DNA from: GWB2-37-7 sp049684915 | Lineage (GTDB): Bacteria > Bacillota > Clostridia > Lutisporales > Lutisporaceae | Reading direction: 5' to 3' | DNA length: 16,915 bases | Assembly (NCBI GenBank): GCA_049684915.1 | Contig: JBAVGO010000170.1 | Span: forward strand, 1-16,915 | Shown: positions 1 to 8,051 of the stretch, piece by piece | Layout: each line of letters opens with the position of its first letter | Position numbering within the stretch: the stretch's first letter is position 1 | Position numbers and translations under genes: made by a program | Notes under the pieces: generated by a model | Seen by the model: the letters and a program-made list of their open reading frames with translations, nothing else | Told to the model about the DNA's origin: nothing | Databases searched by the model: none

Positions 1-212
1 ATGATTAGTTATCAAAGTTCCATATAATAGCGACTAAACATGTAAAATTAACGAATTATGACATATTTGCTCATACAAAACTAATGTATTAATCGCAATA
101 TTGAATTGACATAGTATATATGTAATCTTATAATTGTTATATAAACAATTTGCGACTTATGATTTCACATAATATTACAGGCATTTATTTATTAGTCTCG
201 GGAAAAATAAAG

Positions 213-240
213 TTGTAAATTGCAAGTAATAGTTTATAAT
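213..240 (+). promoter_or_regulatory. Probable sigma-A promoter of the first gene
   Basis: TATAAT at 235-240 is a perfect -10 box. TTGTAA at 213-218 is a 4/6 match to the -35 consensus, with a 16-nt spacer. Transcription would start near 247, giving a leader of about 30 nt before the ATG at 278. The rest of 1-212 is A/T-rich with stops in all frames; the only other structure seen is a 7-bp inverted repeat (AATTGTT at 132-138, AACAATT at 144-150), which could be an operator or chance. Confidence 0.6.
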
Positions 241-277
241 ACATTTTATGTTTACATAGATATAGGAGTGATAGTTG

Positions 278-673
278 ATGAAAGAATTACTGTTTGATCA
301 CTTTCAGGATAGCGTAGATGAGCTTTTGATCAGGCACAAAAGTATCTTAGATGTGCTTACTAAGTTTCAAGAGTCTCAAACTCGCGTAAATAGAGCAGTT
401 GTTAAAGCTGTTACCACCTGTGGATGTATCGAAATTCATTCAAAGAAGCAGAACTTTTCAGGTGAAATATCCATACAAGAGCTTAAAAGCTTCTTAGACA
501 CTCATCTAAAGGGTGGTCTTTGTGAAAATTGCAGAGACGTGATTGAGAAGGAATTAGGAAACAACATGTTTTATATGGCTGCACTATGTAATCTTCTTGA
601 CATAAGTATGTACGATGTACTGATTAAAGAAGATGAGAAGATTAAGACCTTAGGAGTTTTTAATATGACATAA
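278..673 (+). CDS. Small conserved-looking clostridial protein of unknown function, possibly MazG-like in fold
   Basis: A 131-residue soluble protein that I cannot assign to a named family. I start it at ATG 278, because the AGGAG at 264-268 then has 9-nt spacing; a TTG one codon earlier (275) is possible. There are no membrane segments or signal peptide. It has a C48-x-C50 pair and a C82-x2-C85 pair plus C104, which could bind zinc. The last 45 residues (ELGNNMFYMAALCNLLDIS, then YDVLIK and KIKTLG) resemble the C-terminal helices of all-alpha MazG-type NTP pyrophosphohydrolases. However, the acidic metal-binding residues expected there are not kept (N where Asp is usual). The fold link is inference only. 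The gene is alone on its strand and convergent with disA. Confidence 0.8.
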   Translation: MKELLFDHFQDSVDELLIRHKSILDVLTKFQESQTRVNRAVVKAVTTCGCIEIHSKKQNFSGEISIQELKSFLDTHLKGGLCENCRDVIEKELGNNMFYMAALCNLLDISMYDVLIKEDEKIKTLGVFNMT

Positions 674-675
674 AA

Positions 676-710
676 ATAGCCTTCACGCTAATTTCTTGCG
701 TGAAGGCTAT
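676..710. terminator. Bidirectional terminator between the first gene and disA
   Basis: A perfect 13-bp stem (676-688 with 698-710, loop 689-697) lies between convergent genes. The plus strand continues into ATATTTT; the minus strand continues into ATTTTTA, so it can serve both transcripts. Confidence 0.85.
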
Positions 711-734
711 ATATTTTAAATTGGTATTACTTAT

Positions 735-1814
735 CTATAAATATCTTTCCGTATGAATCTGCTCAAATATCTTCTTTAAGCTATCTTTAATTGTTTTTGC
801 TCTTACTTCCCCTATGCCCTCAACATCATCAAGCTGCTCTATTGAAGCACTTAATATGTTTTGAAACTTCTCAAAGCTAATTATCAAATTCTCAATTATG
901 TTTATAGGCAACCTTGGTACCCTGCTCATCATCCTGAAGCCTCTTGGAAAAAGAGGTATATCAAGAGTTCCAACACTACTTCCCACCCCTATTGCTCTTA
1001 CTATAGAAGGTAGCTCCAGAAGCTCATCGGAGGAAAGATTTCGAATAAGCTTTATTATATCTTTATAGTTTTTCCCTTCCTCTTGAGGCATGTAGTCTCT
1101 TATGAGAAGCATTTCTTCTTCTTTAACTCCTGCAACTAATTCTTCCAGCTGCATACTGACTAGTCTGCCCTCATTGCCCAGTTCATATATGTATCTGTCT
1201 ACCTCACTGGCAATTCTTATTACAAATTCGCATTTTTGAGCAGCTGTAGCCACATCATGTACTGTAACCATATCCTCAAATTCTGCAACTCCCAGATTAG
1301 TAAAAGCTTTGTCCAATACAGACTTATATTTTGTCAGAGTTTGCAGAGCTTGATTTGCTTTAGACAAAATTATATTGCTGTCTTTTAGGATATATTTCAT
1401 ATATCCCTTATAAATAGTAATTATGTTCCTTCTTTGAGAAATCGAAACCACTAATTCGCCTGTTTGTCTTGCTACTCGTTCCGCTGTCCTGTGCCTGATT
1501 CCAGTCTCTGAGGAAGGTATAGAAGCATCAGGTATAAGCTGAGTATTTGCCGATAATATTTTCTTACCATCTCTGCTTAATATTATTGCTCCATCCATTT
1601 TTGCCAACTCATAAAGATAGGCAGGAGTACAATCACAGTTGATATGGAAGCCTCCATCTGCAATTGACATTATCTCTTCACTGTCCCCGATTATTATAAG
1701 TCCTCCAGTTTTTGCCTTCAAGACGTTTTCTAGACCTTCACGCAGCGACGTCCCTGGGGCAAGCATTTTAAGTGCACTAATAAGTATATCTTCTTTTAAA
1801 CCGTCGCTTCTCAT
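735..1814 (-). CDS. disA: DNA-integrity scanning diadenylate cyclase DisA
   Basis: DisA condenses two ATP into cyclic di-AMP, a second messenger in Firmicutes for cell-wall, potassium and DNA-damage signalling; it scans DNA and its cyclase stops at branched structures. The 359-residue length is normal. The N-terminal DAC domain (about 1-145) keeps the DGA motif at 74-76 and the RHR motif at 107-109, both needed for ATP binding and catalysis. A helical spine follows, then a C-terminal helix-hairpin-helix DNA-binding motif around 329-346 (VEGIGEVRAKTI). The ATG abuts the radA stop (TAA at 1817-1815). Its ribosome site GGGAGGG (1821-1827) lies inside the last radA codons, so the two genes should be translationally coupled. 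RadA and DisA are known functional partners. Both catalytic motifs are intact, so I expect an active cyclase. Confidence 0.97.
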   Translation of the reverse strand: MRSDGLKEDILISALKMLAPGTSLREGLENVLKAKTGGLIIIGDSEEIMSIADGGFHINCDCTPAYLYELAKMDGAIILSRDGKKILSANTQLIPDASIPSSETGIRHRTAERVARQTGELVVSISQRRNIITIYKGYMKYILKDSNIILSKANQALQTLTKYKSVLDKAFTNLGVAEFEDMVTVHDVATAAQKCEFVIRIASEVDRYIYELGNEGRLVSMQLEELVAGVKEEEMLLIRDYMPQEEGKNYKDIIKLIRNLSSDELLELPSIVRAIGVGSSVGTLDIPLFPRGFRMMSRVPRLPINIIENLIISFEKFQNILSASIEQLDDVEGIGEVRAKTIKDSLKKIFEQIHTERYL

Positions 1815-3182
1815 TTATTTCCCTCCCAAAGCTATATCTAGCATTTCATTTACATTCTCTACTCCAACCAATTTAATATTAAATTTATCATTTAAACCTG
1901 CCATATTGTTCTTAGGGATAATACAGGTTTTAAAGCCCATCTTTGTTGCTTCGTTTATTCTTTTCTCTATAAAATTAACTGCTCTTACTTCTCCACCAAG
2001 ACCTACCTCACCAAGAATAATTGTACCTTCATCTATCTCTTTATTTCTAAAGCTTGATGCAATAGCCGCTACAATGCCTAAATCCGCAGCAGGCTCGGTA
2101 AGCTTTATTCCACCTACCACATTTATATATGCATCAGAGCTTCCCAGCTGCATACCTACTCTTTTCTCTAAAACTGCCATTAGTAGTATTGCTCTATTAT
2201 AATCTACTCCTGCCGAATTTCTTCTAGGCACTCCAAAATTGGTGTAGCTTAGCAATGCCTGTACCTCCACCAGCATAGCTCTGGTTCCTTCAATTGCTGC
2301 TATAATGCAGCTGCCAGATACCCCCTTAAGCCTTCCGGTTAAAAGCATCTGAGAAGGATTTGATATCTCACGAAGTCCTATGTCAGACATCTCAAAAATA
2401 CCAATTTCATTAGTAGAACCAAATCTGTTCTTTACTCCCCTTAGTATTCTATAGGATAAATGACTTTCACCTTCAAAGTAAAGTACAGTATCTACCATAT
2501 GTTCCAGTACCCTAGGCCCAGCTATTGAACCATCCTTGGTCACATGCCCGACTAAAAAAACAGCAGTGTTTGTAGTTTTAGCCATTCTCATTAAGTTCAA
2601 TGTAACCTCTCTTACTTGGCTGACACTACCGGGAGCCGATGTAAGGGCAGGGTTGTACATTGTCTGTATAGAATCAATTATTAATATACTAGGCTCAGCC
2701 TCTGTTATATTAATACTGATACTTTCCATATTGTTTTCTGCTAAAAGATATATATTAGGGGATTTAACTCCCATTCTTTCTGCTCTGATTTTTATCTGTG
2801 AAGCTGATTCTTCTCCAGAAACATAAAGTACCTTCATTCCCTTTTCAGCTAGATTCTCTGTCATTTGAAGCAGCAATGTCGACTTTCCTATACCAGGGTC
2901 TCCCCCAACCAGTACAAGAGAACCTCTTACCAAACCGCCTCCCAAAACTATATCCAACTCATTTAGATCTGTTCTTATTCTATTATCATTTGTTATCTCA
3001 ATATCATTTAGAGATATAGGTTTAGGTATGTTTCCTTCATCTAATCTTATACCCGAAGTAATTCTTTGCTCCAGTTCTTCAACGAAGGTATTCCACTGGC
3101 TGCACTCAGGACATTTTCCCATCCATTTTGGTGATTCATAACCACATTCTCCGCATACAAACTTTGTCTTAGTTTTTGCCAC
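1815..3182 (-). CDS. radA: DNA repair/recombination helicase RadA (Sms)
   Basis: RadA is a RecA-like, DnaB-type ATPase that drives branch migration of recombination intermediates and interacts with DisA. I start it at GTG 3182, giving 455 residues: GGGGAGG at 3190-3196 has ideal spacing to this codon but only about 1 nt to the in-frame ATG at 3188. The resulting MAKTKTKFVC N-terminus also matches the family. The open frame extends upstream to 3236, but that part is unlikely to be translated. Seen: zinc finger C10-x2-C13 and C24-x2-C27; Walker A GGDPGIGKST at 93-102; Walker B ILIID at 166-170; the RadA-specific KNRFGSTNE motif at 251-259; and a C-terminal Lon-like domain holding GEVGLGGEVRAV. 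It is first of a two-gene operon with disA, behind the clpC terminator. Confidence 0.96.
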   Translation of the reverse strand: MAKTKTKFVCGECGYESPKWMGKCPECSQWNTFVEELEQRITSGIRLDEGNIPKPISLNDIEITNDNRIRTDLNELDIVLGGGLVRGSLVLVGGDPGIGKSTLLLQMTENLAEKGMKVLYVSGEESASQIKIRAERMGVKSPNIYLLAENNMESISINITEAEPSILIIDSIQTMYNPALTSAPGSVSQVREVTLNLMRMAKTTNTAVFLVGHVTKDGSIAGPRVLEHMVDTVLYFEGESHLSYRILRGVKNRFGSTNEIGIFEMSDIGLREISNPSQMLLTGRLKGVSGSCIIAAIEGTRAMLVEVQALLSYTNFGVPRRNSAGVDYNRAILLMAVLEKRVGMQLGSSDAYINVVGGIKLTEPAADLGIVAAIASSFRNKEIDEGTIILGEVGLGGEVRAVNFIEKRINEATKMGFKTCIIPKNNMAGLNDKFNIKLVGVENVNEMLDIALGGK

Positions 3183-3280
3183 AGTCATACCTCCCCTCTC
3201 AAAGATTCTATTCGTTATTCTTTGTAAAATGAGCATATTTAATCATAAATAATCCAATTTGTACAGTTTTTTTCAATTAT

Positions 3281-3286
3281 ATTATA
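3281..3286 (-). promoter_or_regulatory. Candidate -10 box for radA-disA
   Basis: A perfect TATAAT on the minus strand, about 100 nt upstream of the radA GTG and downstream of the clpC terminator. No good -35 hexamer is found at 16-18 nt, so the call rests on the -10 box and on radA needing its own promoter after the terminator. Confidence 0.42.
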
Positions 3287-3317
3287 CTACATAATCTGAC
3301 AGAAACACTAATTATAT

Positions 3318-3331
3318 TTTCCTATGCATTA
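3318..3331. repeat. Copy 1 of a dispersed intergenic motif (TTTCCTATGCATTA)
   Basis: This 14-mer is repeated exactly at 8709-8722. In both places it abuts the T-run side of a minus-strand terminator (clpC here, the EF-G paralogue there). Similarity extends weakly to the left (A/T-rich with TAATT/TATA words). Confidence 0.55.
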
Positions 3332-3332
3332 T

Positions 3333-3371
3333 AAAAATCCTCTGCTGAACAGTTTACAGCAGAAGATTTTT
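3333..3371 (-). terminator. Terminator of the ctsR-clpC operon
   Basis: A 15-bp stem (3333-3347 with 3357-3371, loop 3348-3356) with flanking A/T runs. On the minus strand every pair forms, with one G-U wobble; on the plus strand that position would be a C-A mismatch. This indicates function for minus-strand RNA from clpC. It separates the clpC operon from radA-disA. Confidence 0.88.
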
Positions 3372-3424
3372 AACAATCAAGCTATTCTCAAGCCAGTAGA
3401 ATGATTAGCTCCATTGAATAATAT

Positions 3425-5860
3425 CTAAATAGGCTTAAATACCAGTTCATCCTTTTCCGCATCAATTTCCACCTTACTACCCATTTTGACATTCCCTTTT
3501 AAAATTTCTTCAGACATTTGATCCTCTATAAGCTTTGTTATTGCACGTCGCATAGGTCTTGCTCCGTACTGTAGATCAAAGCCTTTTTTCATCAGCAGAC
3601 CCTTTGCTTCATCTGTTATTGCAATTTCTATGTTTAACTCCTTAATACGTTTAACCATTGATTGCAGCATGATTTCAACTATTTGCTTTAAATTCTCTTC
3701 ATCTAATTGATGGAATACTATAATATCGTCAATTCTGTTCAGAAACTCTGGTCTGAAGTCTCTTCTTAACTCCTCCATTATATTTTCCTTCATCTTTTCG
3801 TAAGCACTTTCTTTTTCGTCAGCTACAGAAGTGAACCCAAGTATCTTTTGTTTTCTTATTGTACTTGCACCTACATTGGAGGTCATTATAACAACTGTGT
3901 TTTTAAAGTCTACTGTTCTGCCTTTACCATCAGTCAATCTTCCATCTTCCATTATCTGAAGCAGAATGTTGAAAACGTCCGGATGAGCTTTTTCTATTTC
4001 ATCTAGTAATACTACTGAGTATGGCTTTCTCCTCACCTTTTCTGTTAACTGACCACCTTCTTCGTAGCCCACATAACCCGGAGGAGAGCCAATAAGTCTT
4101 GAAACAGTATGCTTCTCCATATACTCTGACATATCAATTCTTATCATTGCTCCTTCATCTCCGAACAATGCTTCCGCTAAGGCCTTGGTGAGCTCTGTTT
4201 TGCCAACTCCGGTAGGTCCCAAGAAAATAAAAGAACCAACAGGTCTTCGCGGATCTTTAAGCCCTACCCTTGCTCTTTTTATAGCTTGTGCCACTGCATG
4301 TACAGCCTCTTCTTGCCCTATAACCCTTTCATGCAATATACTTTCTAAATTCAAAAGTTTTTGCGACTCTTCTTCTACCATCTTTGTAACAGGTATTCCT
4401 GTCCAGCTGGATACAATAGTGGCTACCTCCTCCTCACCCACTACACTATCTGTTGATTGTGACTTGCCCGACCAATTCCTCTTTTGTTCCTCAAGTTCCT
4501 TTTTGATTTCGTTTTCTCTATCTCTTAACTTTGCTGCTCTTTCATAATCCTGTAAGCTTATTGCTTCTGCCTTCTCTTTTTCTACAGACGACATTTGCTC
4601 CTCAAGCTTTTTCAAGTCAGGAGGTGCAGTAAAGGCCTTTATCCTTACTTTGGAAGCAGCCTCGTCAATCAAGTCAATTGCTTTATCTGGTAAGAAACGA
4701 TCTGTAATATATCTGTCAGAATACTCCACAGCAGCCTTAAGTGCCTCATCAGTGATTTTCACCTTGTGATGAGCTTCATACTTATCTCTCAAACCCTCCA
4801 ATATAAGCAAGGCTTCCTCTTTGCTTGGTTCTCCGACAATTACTGGCTGAAATCTCCTCTCTAAAGCAGCATCCTTTTCTATATGTTTTTTGTATTCGTC
4901 TATAGTTGTAGCACCTATTGCCTGTGCTTCTCCTCTTGCCAAGGCTGGCTTTAAAATATTTGAAGCATCAATCGCACCCTCTGCTGCTCCGGCACCTATA
5001 ATAGTATGCATTTCATCTATAAAAAGTATTACATTCTTTGCCTCTCTGATTTCATTCATGGTATTTTTAAGTCTTTCTTCAAACTCACCTCTATACTTAG
5101 CACCTGCAACCATTGACGACACATCTAAGGTTACAACTCGTTTTCCTCTTAATATTTCAGGTATATTTCCTTCATAAATTTTTTGTGCCAAGCCCTCTGC
5201 TATAGCTGTCTTACCTACACCAGGATCACCTATAAGCACTGGATTATTTTTAGTTCGTCTGCTTAATATTTGGATTATTCTTTCAATTTCCTTTTCTCGA
5301 CCTATAACTGGGTCTAGCTTACCATCCCTAGCCATGTCTGTAAGGTCTCTACCAAATTGATTTAAAGTAGGTGTATTTGTATTCTGAGACTGGGCTTTAG
5401 ACTGTTTATTGGTTTTTGGCTCTTCGTTCATATGCTGCAAAATCTCCTGAGCTACATCTTCTAAGCTTAAGCCCATTGCCTTAAGCAACTGAGCTGCTAT
5501 GCCATCACCTTCCCTTAAAAGTGCTAAAAGCAAGTGCTCTGTACCTATATAATTATGTCCTAGATTTAGGGCTTCACTTAAGCTATATTCAAGTACCGTC
5601 TTTGTTCTAGGAGTATAGCCTAGAATCTTAGAAGCCTTCTCTTGAGCCTTGCCTAGAAGCTCCTCAATATTGTTCCTTACTGCTTCTAAGGTGATACCTT
5701 TATTTTTAAGCACTTGTGCTGCTATTCCTTCACTTTCTCCTAAAAGTCCCAGTAATATATGTTCTGTACCGATATAATTGTGATTTAGCCTGATTGCCTC
5801 TTCTTGAGCTAATATCATGACCTTTTGTGCTTTCTCTGTAAATCTGTCAAAAATACCCAT
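3425..5860 (-). CDS. clpC: AAA+ unfoldase ClpC, ATPase subunit of the ClpCP protease
   Basis: ClpC is a hexameric Hsp100 protein that unfolds substrates and threads them into ClpP. The 811 residues show the standard order. Two Clp-N repeats occupy about 1-145, each with a GTEH motif (E33, E108) aligned to the phosphoarginine-binding glutamates of B. subtilis ClpC. D1 AAA+ has Walker A GDPGVGKTA at 211-219 and Walker B VILFIDE at 277-283. A UVR-containing middle domain lies at about 418-455. D2 AAA+ has Walker A GPTGVGKTE at 548-556, pore loop GYVGYEEGG at 595-603 and Walker B VVLLDE at 616-621. ATG 5860 has AGGAGA at 5866-5871. It is last in the CtsR-controlled operon, 22 nt after mcsB. The kept glutamates fit degradation of McsB-marked substrates. 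Nothing is truncated or missing. Confidence 0.98.
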   Translation of the reverse strand: MGIFDRFTEKAQKVMILAQEEAIRLNHNYIGTEHILLGLLGESEGIAAQVLKNKGITLEAVRNNIEELLGKAQEKASKILGYTPRTKTVLEYSLSEALNLGHNYIGTEHLLLALLREGDGIAAQLLKAMGLSLEDVAQEILQHMNEEPKTNKQSKAQSQNTNTPTLNQFGRDLTDMARDGKLDPVIGREKEIERIIQILSRRTKNNPVLIGDPGVGKTAIAEGLAQKIYEGNIPEILRGKRVVTLDVSSMVAGAKYRGEFEERLKNTMNEIREAKNVILFIDEMHTIIGAGAAEGAIDASNILKPALARGEAQAIGATTIDEYKKHIEKDAALERRFQPVIVGEPSKEEALLILEGLRDKYEAHHKVKITDEALKAAVEYSDRYITDRFLPDKAIDLIDEAASKVRIKAFTAPPDLKKLEEQMSSVEKEKAEAISLQDYERAAKLRDRENEIKKELEEQKRNWSGKSQSTDSVVGEEEVATIVSSWTGIPVTKMVEEESQKLLNLESILHERVIGQEEAVHAVAQAIKRARVGLKDPRRPVGSFIFLGPTGVGKTELTKALAEALFGDEGAMIRIDMSEYMEKHTVSRLIGSPPGYVGYEEGGQLTEKVRRKPYSVVLLDEIEKAHPDVFNILLQIMEDGRLTDGKGRTVDFKNTVVIMTSNVGASTIRKQKILGFTSVADEKESAYEKMKENIMEELRRDFRPEFLNRIDDIIVFHQLDEENLKQIVEIMLQSMVKRIKELNIEIAITDEAKGLLMKKGFDLQYGARPMRRAITKLIEDQMSEEILKGNVKMGSKVEIDAEKDELVFKPI

Positions 5861-5882
5861 AACATTCTCCTTTCTTCCTTTA

Positions 5883-6899
5883 CTAAGCTAGCTTCATTCT
5901 TATTTTCTCTGCTCTTATAATATCCCGTTCTACTGCATTTAATTCTGTAGTAGAGTTCTTCTGCAAGCTTGCGTTATTTGAATCTACCATTATCTCATTT
6001 AGCACCGAAACATGAATATCCTTTAACACTCCCAAATCCACTCCCAGCCTGATATCAGACAGAAGCTTCATACTCTCCGAAGCACTTATAACACGAGCAT
6101 TGCTTATAATACCCCAGGATCTCCATATCTTATCCTCAAGCTGCAGTCTATTGTTTTTCATCAAACTGCTTCTTGATTCATTTTCTTTATCTATAATTTG
6201 TTTTGTAGTAGCTATAAGACTTTCCACAATCTCCTCTTCAGATCTTCCTAATGTAATCTGATTGGATATCTGAAACAAGTTGCCGATAAACTCAGTTCCC
6301 TCTCCATATAATCCCCTTATAGTAAGACCTATTTGTGAAACCGCATGTAAAATCTTACTTATATTGGAGGTAAGATTTAACCCTGGAAGGTGTACCATCA
6401 TAGAAGCTCTAATGCCAGTCCCTACATTGGTTGGACAGCTTGTAAGATAGCCCAGTCTCTCATCATAAGCATATACCACCATGCTTTCCACCATGTCATC
6501 AATTCTATTTGCTTTTTCTAGTGCCTCTCTTACCTGCATACCTGGAAGTAAAGTTTGTATTCTAATATGATCCTCTTCATTAAGCATTATGCTTACCACT
6601 TCATCTCTATCAATTAGCACCGCTCCCTTAGAACCATGAGCAGCAAGATTAGGGCTTATTAAATGTCGTTCCACAAGTACATATCTTTCTACAGACCCTG
6701 TATCCTGCATATCATAAAATTTGTATCCATCAAAAACACCTTTTTTAGTTTCTTCATTGTAAATACTGTTAACTACCTTTGTGCCTGCTGCTTTATCAAG
6801 CATGGCTGGGAAAGGAGTATTATTTATGTTTCTGGCAAGTCGAATTCTACTGCTTAATATTATGTTGTTTTCTAACCCTCCGCCTTCTATCCAGTTCAT
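5883..6899 (-). CDS. mcsB: Protein arginine kinase McsB
   Basis: McsB transfers the ATP gamma-phosphate to arginines in proteins, including CtsR, creating the phosphoarginine tag read by ClpC. It is related to creatine and arginine kinases but lacks their N-terminal domain. The 338 residues are slightly shorter than B. subtilis McsB. Seen: the phosphagen-kinase SSRIRLARN signature at 16-24, the catalytic LNEEDHIRIQ loop at 106-115 with paired acids E108/E109, and the active-site cysteine C155 within TSCPTNVGTGIRASM. The C-terminal RDIIRAEKIRMKL at 325-337 is typical of McsB. The start codon overlaps the mcsA stop by one base (TAATG), with GGGGGA just upstream inside mcsA, so the two are translationally coupled. 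This fits McsA acting as McsB activator. Confidence 0.96.
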   Translation of the reverse strand: MNWIEGGGLENNIILSSRIRLARNINNTPFPAMLDKAAGTKVVNSIYNEETKKGVFDGYKFYDMQDTGSVERYVLVERHLISPNLAAHGSKGAVLIDRDEVVSIMLNEEDHIRIQTLLPGMQVREALEKANRIDDMVESMVVYAYDERLGYLTSCPTNVGTGIRASMMVHLPGLNLTSNISKILHAVSQIGLTIRGLYGEGTEFIGNLFQISNQITLGRSEEEIVESLIATTKQIIDKENESRSSLMKNNRLQLEDKIWRSWGIISNARVISASESMKLLSDIRLGVDLGVLKDIHVSVLNEIMVDSNNASLQKNSTTELNAVERDIIRAEKIRMKLA

Positions 6900-7411
6900 T
6901 ACGCTTCCCCCTGTTCCTTGCTGCTAAGCTCTTTAATTTGATCTCTTAATTCTGCTGCTCTTTCATATTCCTCACTACTTACTGCCGCATTCAGCTCTTG
7001 CTTAAGACTCTCAATTTTTCTTACCAGCTTTATTCGGTTGCCTGCATTATTTGGAATTTTTCCTGTATGATTTGTATTACCATGAAGCTTTTTAAAAAGT
7101 GGGTTCAGTCTATCCCCAAAAACCTTATAACAATGGCTGCATCCAAATCTGCCAGTCTCTCTAAATCTATTGTAGCTTAAGCCACATACATCACATTTAA
7201 TATCCTTTTGTACATCAACCTTAATTGGTAGTACATTTCCTGATTTCATTAGACCTGTCAATATATCATTTATAGAAAAGGTAGTATTTATGCTTAAAGC
7301 ATTATTTTCAACAGCACATTGTTCGCACAAATGCCTATCAGTTTTTTTCCCATTTTCTATCTTAGTAATATGAACTGTTGCTGGTCTATTCCCACATTCA
7401 TCACATTGCAT
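6899..7411 (-). CDS. mcsA: McsA, zinc-binding activator of McsB
   Basis: McsA binds and stimulates McsB and takes part in control of CtsR. The 170 residues hold four CxxC pairs (C3/C6, C29/C32, C73/C76, C91/C94), enough for two zinc sites. A C-terminal UVR motif (about 130-163, with SSEEYERAAELRDQI) is the type also found in UvrB and in the ClpC middle domain and probably mediates protein contacts. ATG 7411 has an AGGGGGT ribosome site about 8 nt upstream. It lies 12 nt after ctsR and overlaps mcsB by one base. The region between the second zinc site and the UVR motif (about 107-127, rich in Asn, Gly and His) looks like a flexible linker. Confidence 0.95.
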   Translation of the reverse strand: MQCDECGNRPATVHITKIENGKKTDRHLCEQCAVENNALSINTTFSINDILTGLMKSGNVLPIKVDVQKDIKCDVCGLSYNRFRETGRFGCSHCYKVFGDRLNPLFKKLHGNTNHTGKIPNNAGNRIKLVRKIESLKQELNAAVSSEEYERAAELRDQIKELSSKEQGEA

Positions 7412-7423
7412 AATAAAAACCCC

Positions 7424-7885
7424 CTATTCATTAATTAAGGCTGCTACGACGGATGCTTTAAGAATCTCTGCCCTTACCCTATCTCTATAAGGCTTGCTAA
7501 TTATGCTTAAGGTATTATCATCTACCGAAGTTTTAATAATATTCTTAATTCTTTGGTCGATTAGCTGTTTCCTAAATAATATCTCTAACAATTCAAAAGC
7601 TCCTTCTTTATTGACACTATTTCCAATTCTATCTGCAAGCATCTTTAGTAGATAATCATTTTCATCTATATCAATCTTCATAATCTTAATAAATCCGCCG
7701 CCACCTCTGTAAGATTCAATAACATAGCCTCTATCAGAGGAAAACCTAGTAGTTAACACATAATTAATCTGAGAAGGAGCACAGTTAAAATGATTTGCCA
7801 TATCATTTCTCTGTATCTCTATAACACCCTTGCTTTCTTCCATTAGTTCATTAATAAATTTTTCTATTATATCACTTATTCTCAA
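7424..7885 (-). CDS. ctsR: CtsR, repressor of class III heat-shock genes
   Basis: CtsR is a dimeric winged-helix repressor that releases its operator on heat or after inactivation through McsB/McsA. I start it at TTG 7885 (153 residues, MRISDIIEKF): AGGGG lies 7 nt upstream and the length matches the family of about 154. The in-frame ATG at 7939 would put 18 unrelated residues in front, overlap the -10 box and operator, and lie upstream of the predicted transcript start. Seen: the helix-turn-helix with NHFNCAPSQINYVLTTRF at 31-48 and the glycine-rich wing loop RGGGG at 60-64, the thermosensing element. A C-terminal KPYRDRVRAEILKASV helix follows. It is first in the operon and its own operator lies directly upstream. 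Confidence 0.96.
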   Translation of the reverse strand: MRISDIIEKFINELMEESKGVIEIQRNDMANHFNCAPSQINYVLTTRFSSDRGYVIESYRGGGGFIKIMKIDIDENDYLLKMLADRIGNSVNKEGAFELLEILFRKQLIDQRIKNIIKTSVDDNTLSIISKPYRDRVRAEILKASVVAALINE

Positions 7886-7904
7886 TATATCACCCCTCTC
7901 TGAC

Positions 7905-7921
7905 TTTGACTTTCTTTGACC
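7905..7921 (-). promoter_or_regulatory. CtsR operator
   Basis: The minus strand reads GGTCAAAGAAAGTCAAA, an exact match to the known CtsR direct-repeat consensus (A/G-GTCAAA-NAN-A/G-GTCAAA). A further GTCA (complement of 7901-7904) follows without spacer, giving a partial third half-site. The operator covers about +3 to +20 relative to the predicted start, so bound CtsR should block transcription start. Confidence 0.93.
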
Positions 7922-7930
7922 TTTAATTAT

Positions 7931-7958
7931 ATTATACAAAATTTGTAGAAATTTTCAA
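7931..7958 (-). promoter_or_regulatory. Sigma-A promoter of ctsR-mcsA-mcsB-clpC
   Basis: TTGAAA (-35, complement of 7953-7958), a 16-nt spacer and a perfect TATAAT (-10, complement of 7931-7936). The start is expected near 7924, leaving a leader of about 40 nt. Confidence 0.85.
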
Positions 7959-8013
7959 GTACGAATATATTATTAACATATATTTCTTTTATATTAAAAT
8001 AAGAGAGCTATAT

Positions 8014-8051
8014 ATATAAGACCTCTCAATTTAAAATGAGAGGTCTTATAT
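8014..8051 (-). terminator. Hairpin after the 57-aa gene, probable terminator
   Basis: A perfect 15-bp stem (8014-8028 with 8037-8051, loop 8029-8036) begins directly beside the stop codon at 8054-8052. The minus-strand continuation is U-poor at first (ATAGCTCTCTTATTTT), so termination may be incomplete. It lies just upstream of the ctsR promoter. Confidence 0.65.

Noticed and set aside
1639..2202. A 187-codon plus-strand frame opposite disA/radA
   Set aside because: It is antisense to two well-identified genes, has a low-complexity Ser/Ile/Pro-rich composition and resembles no protein family.
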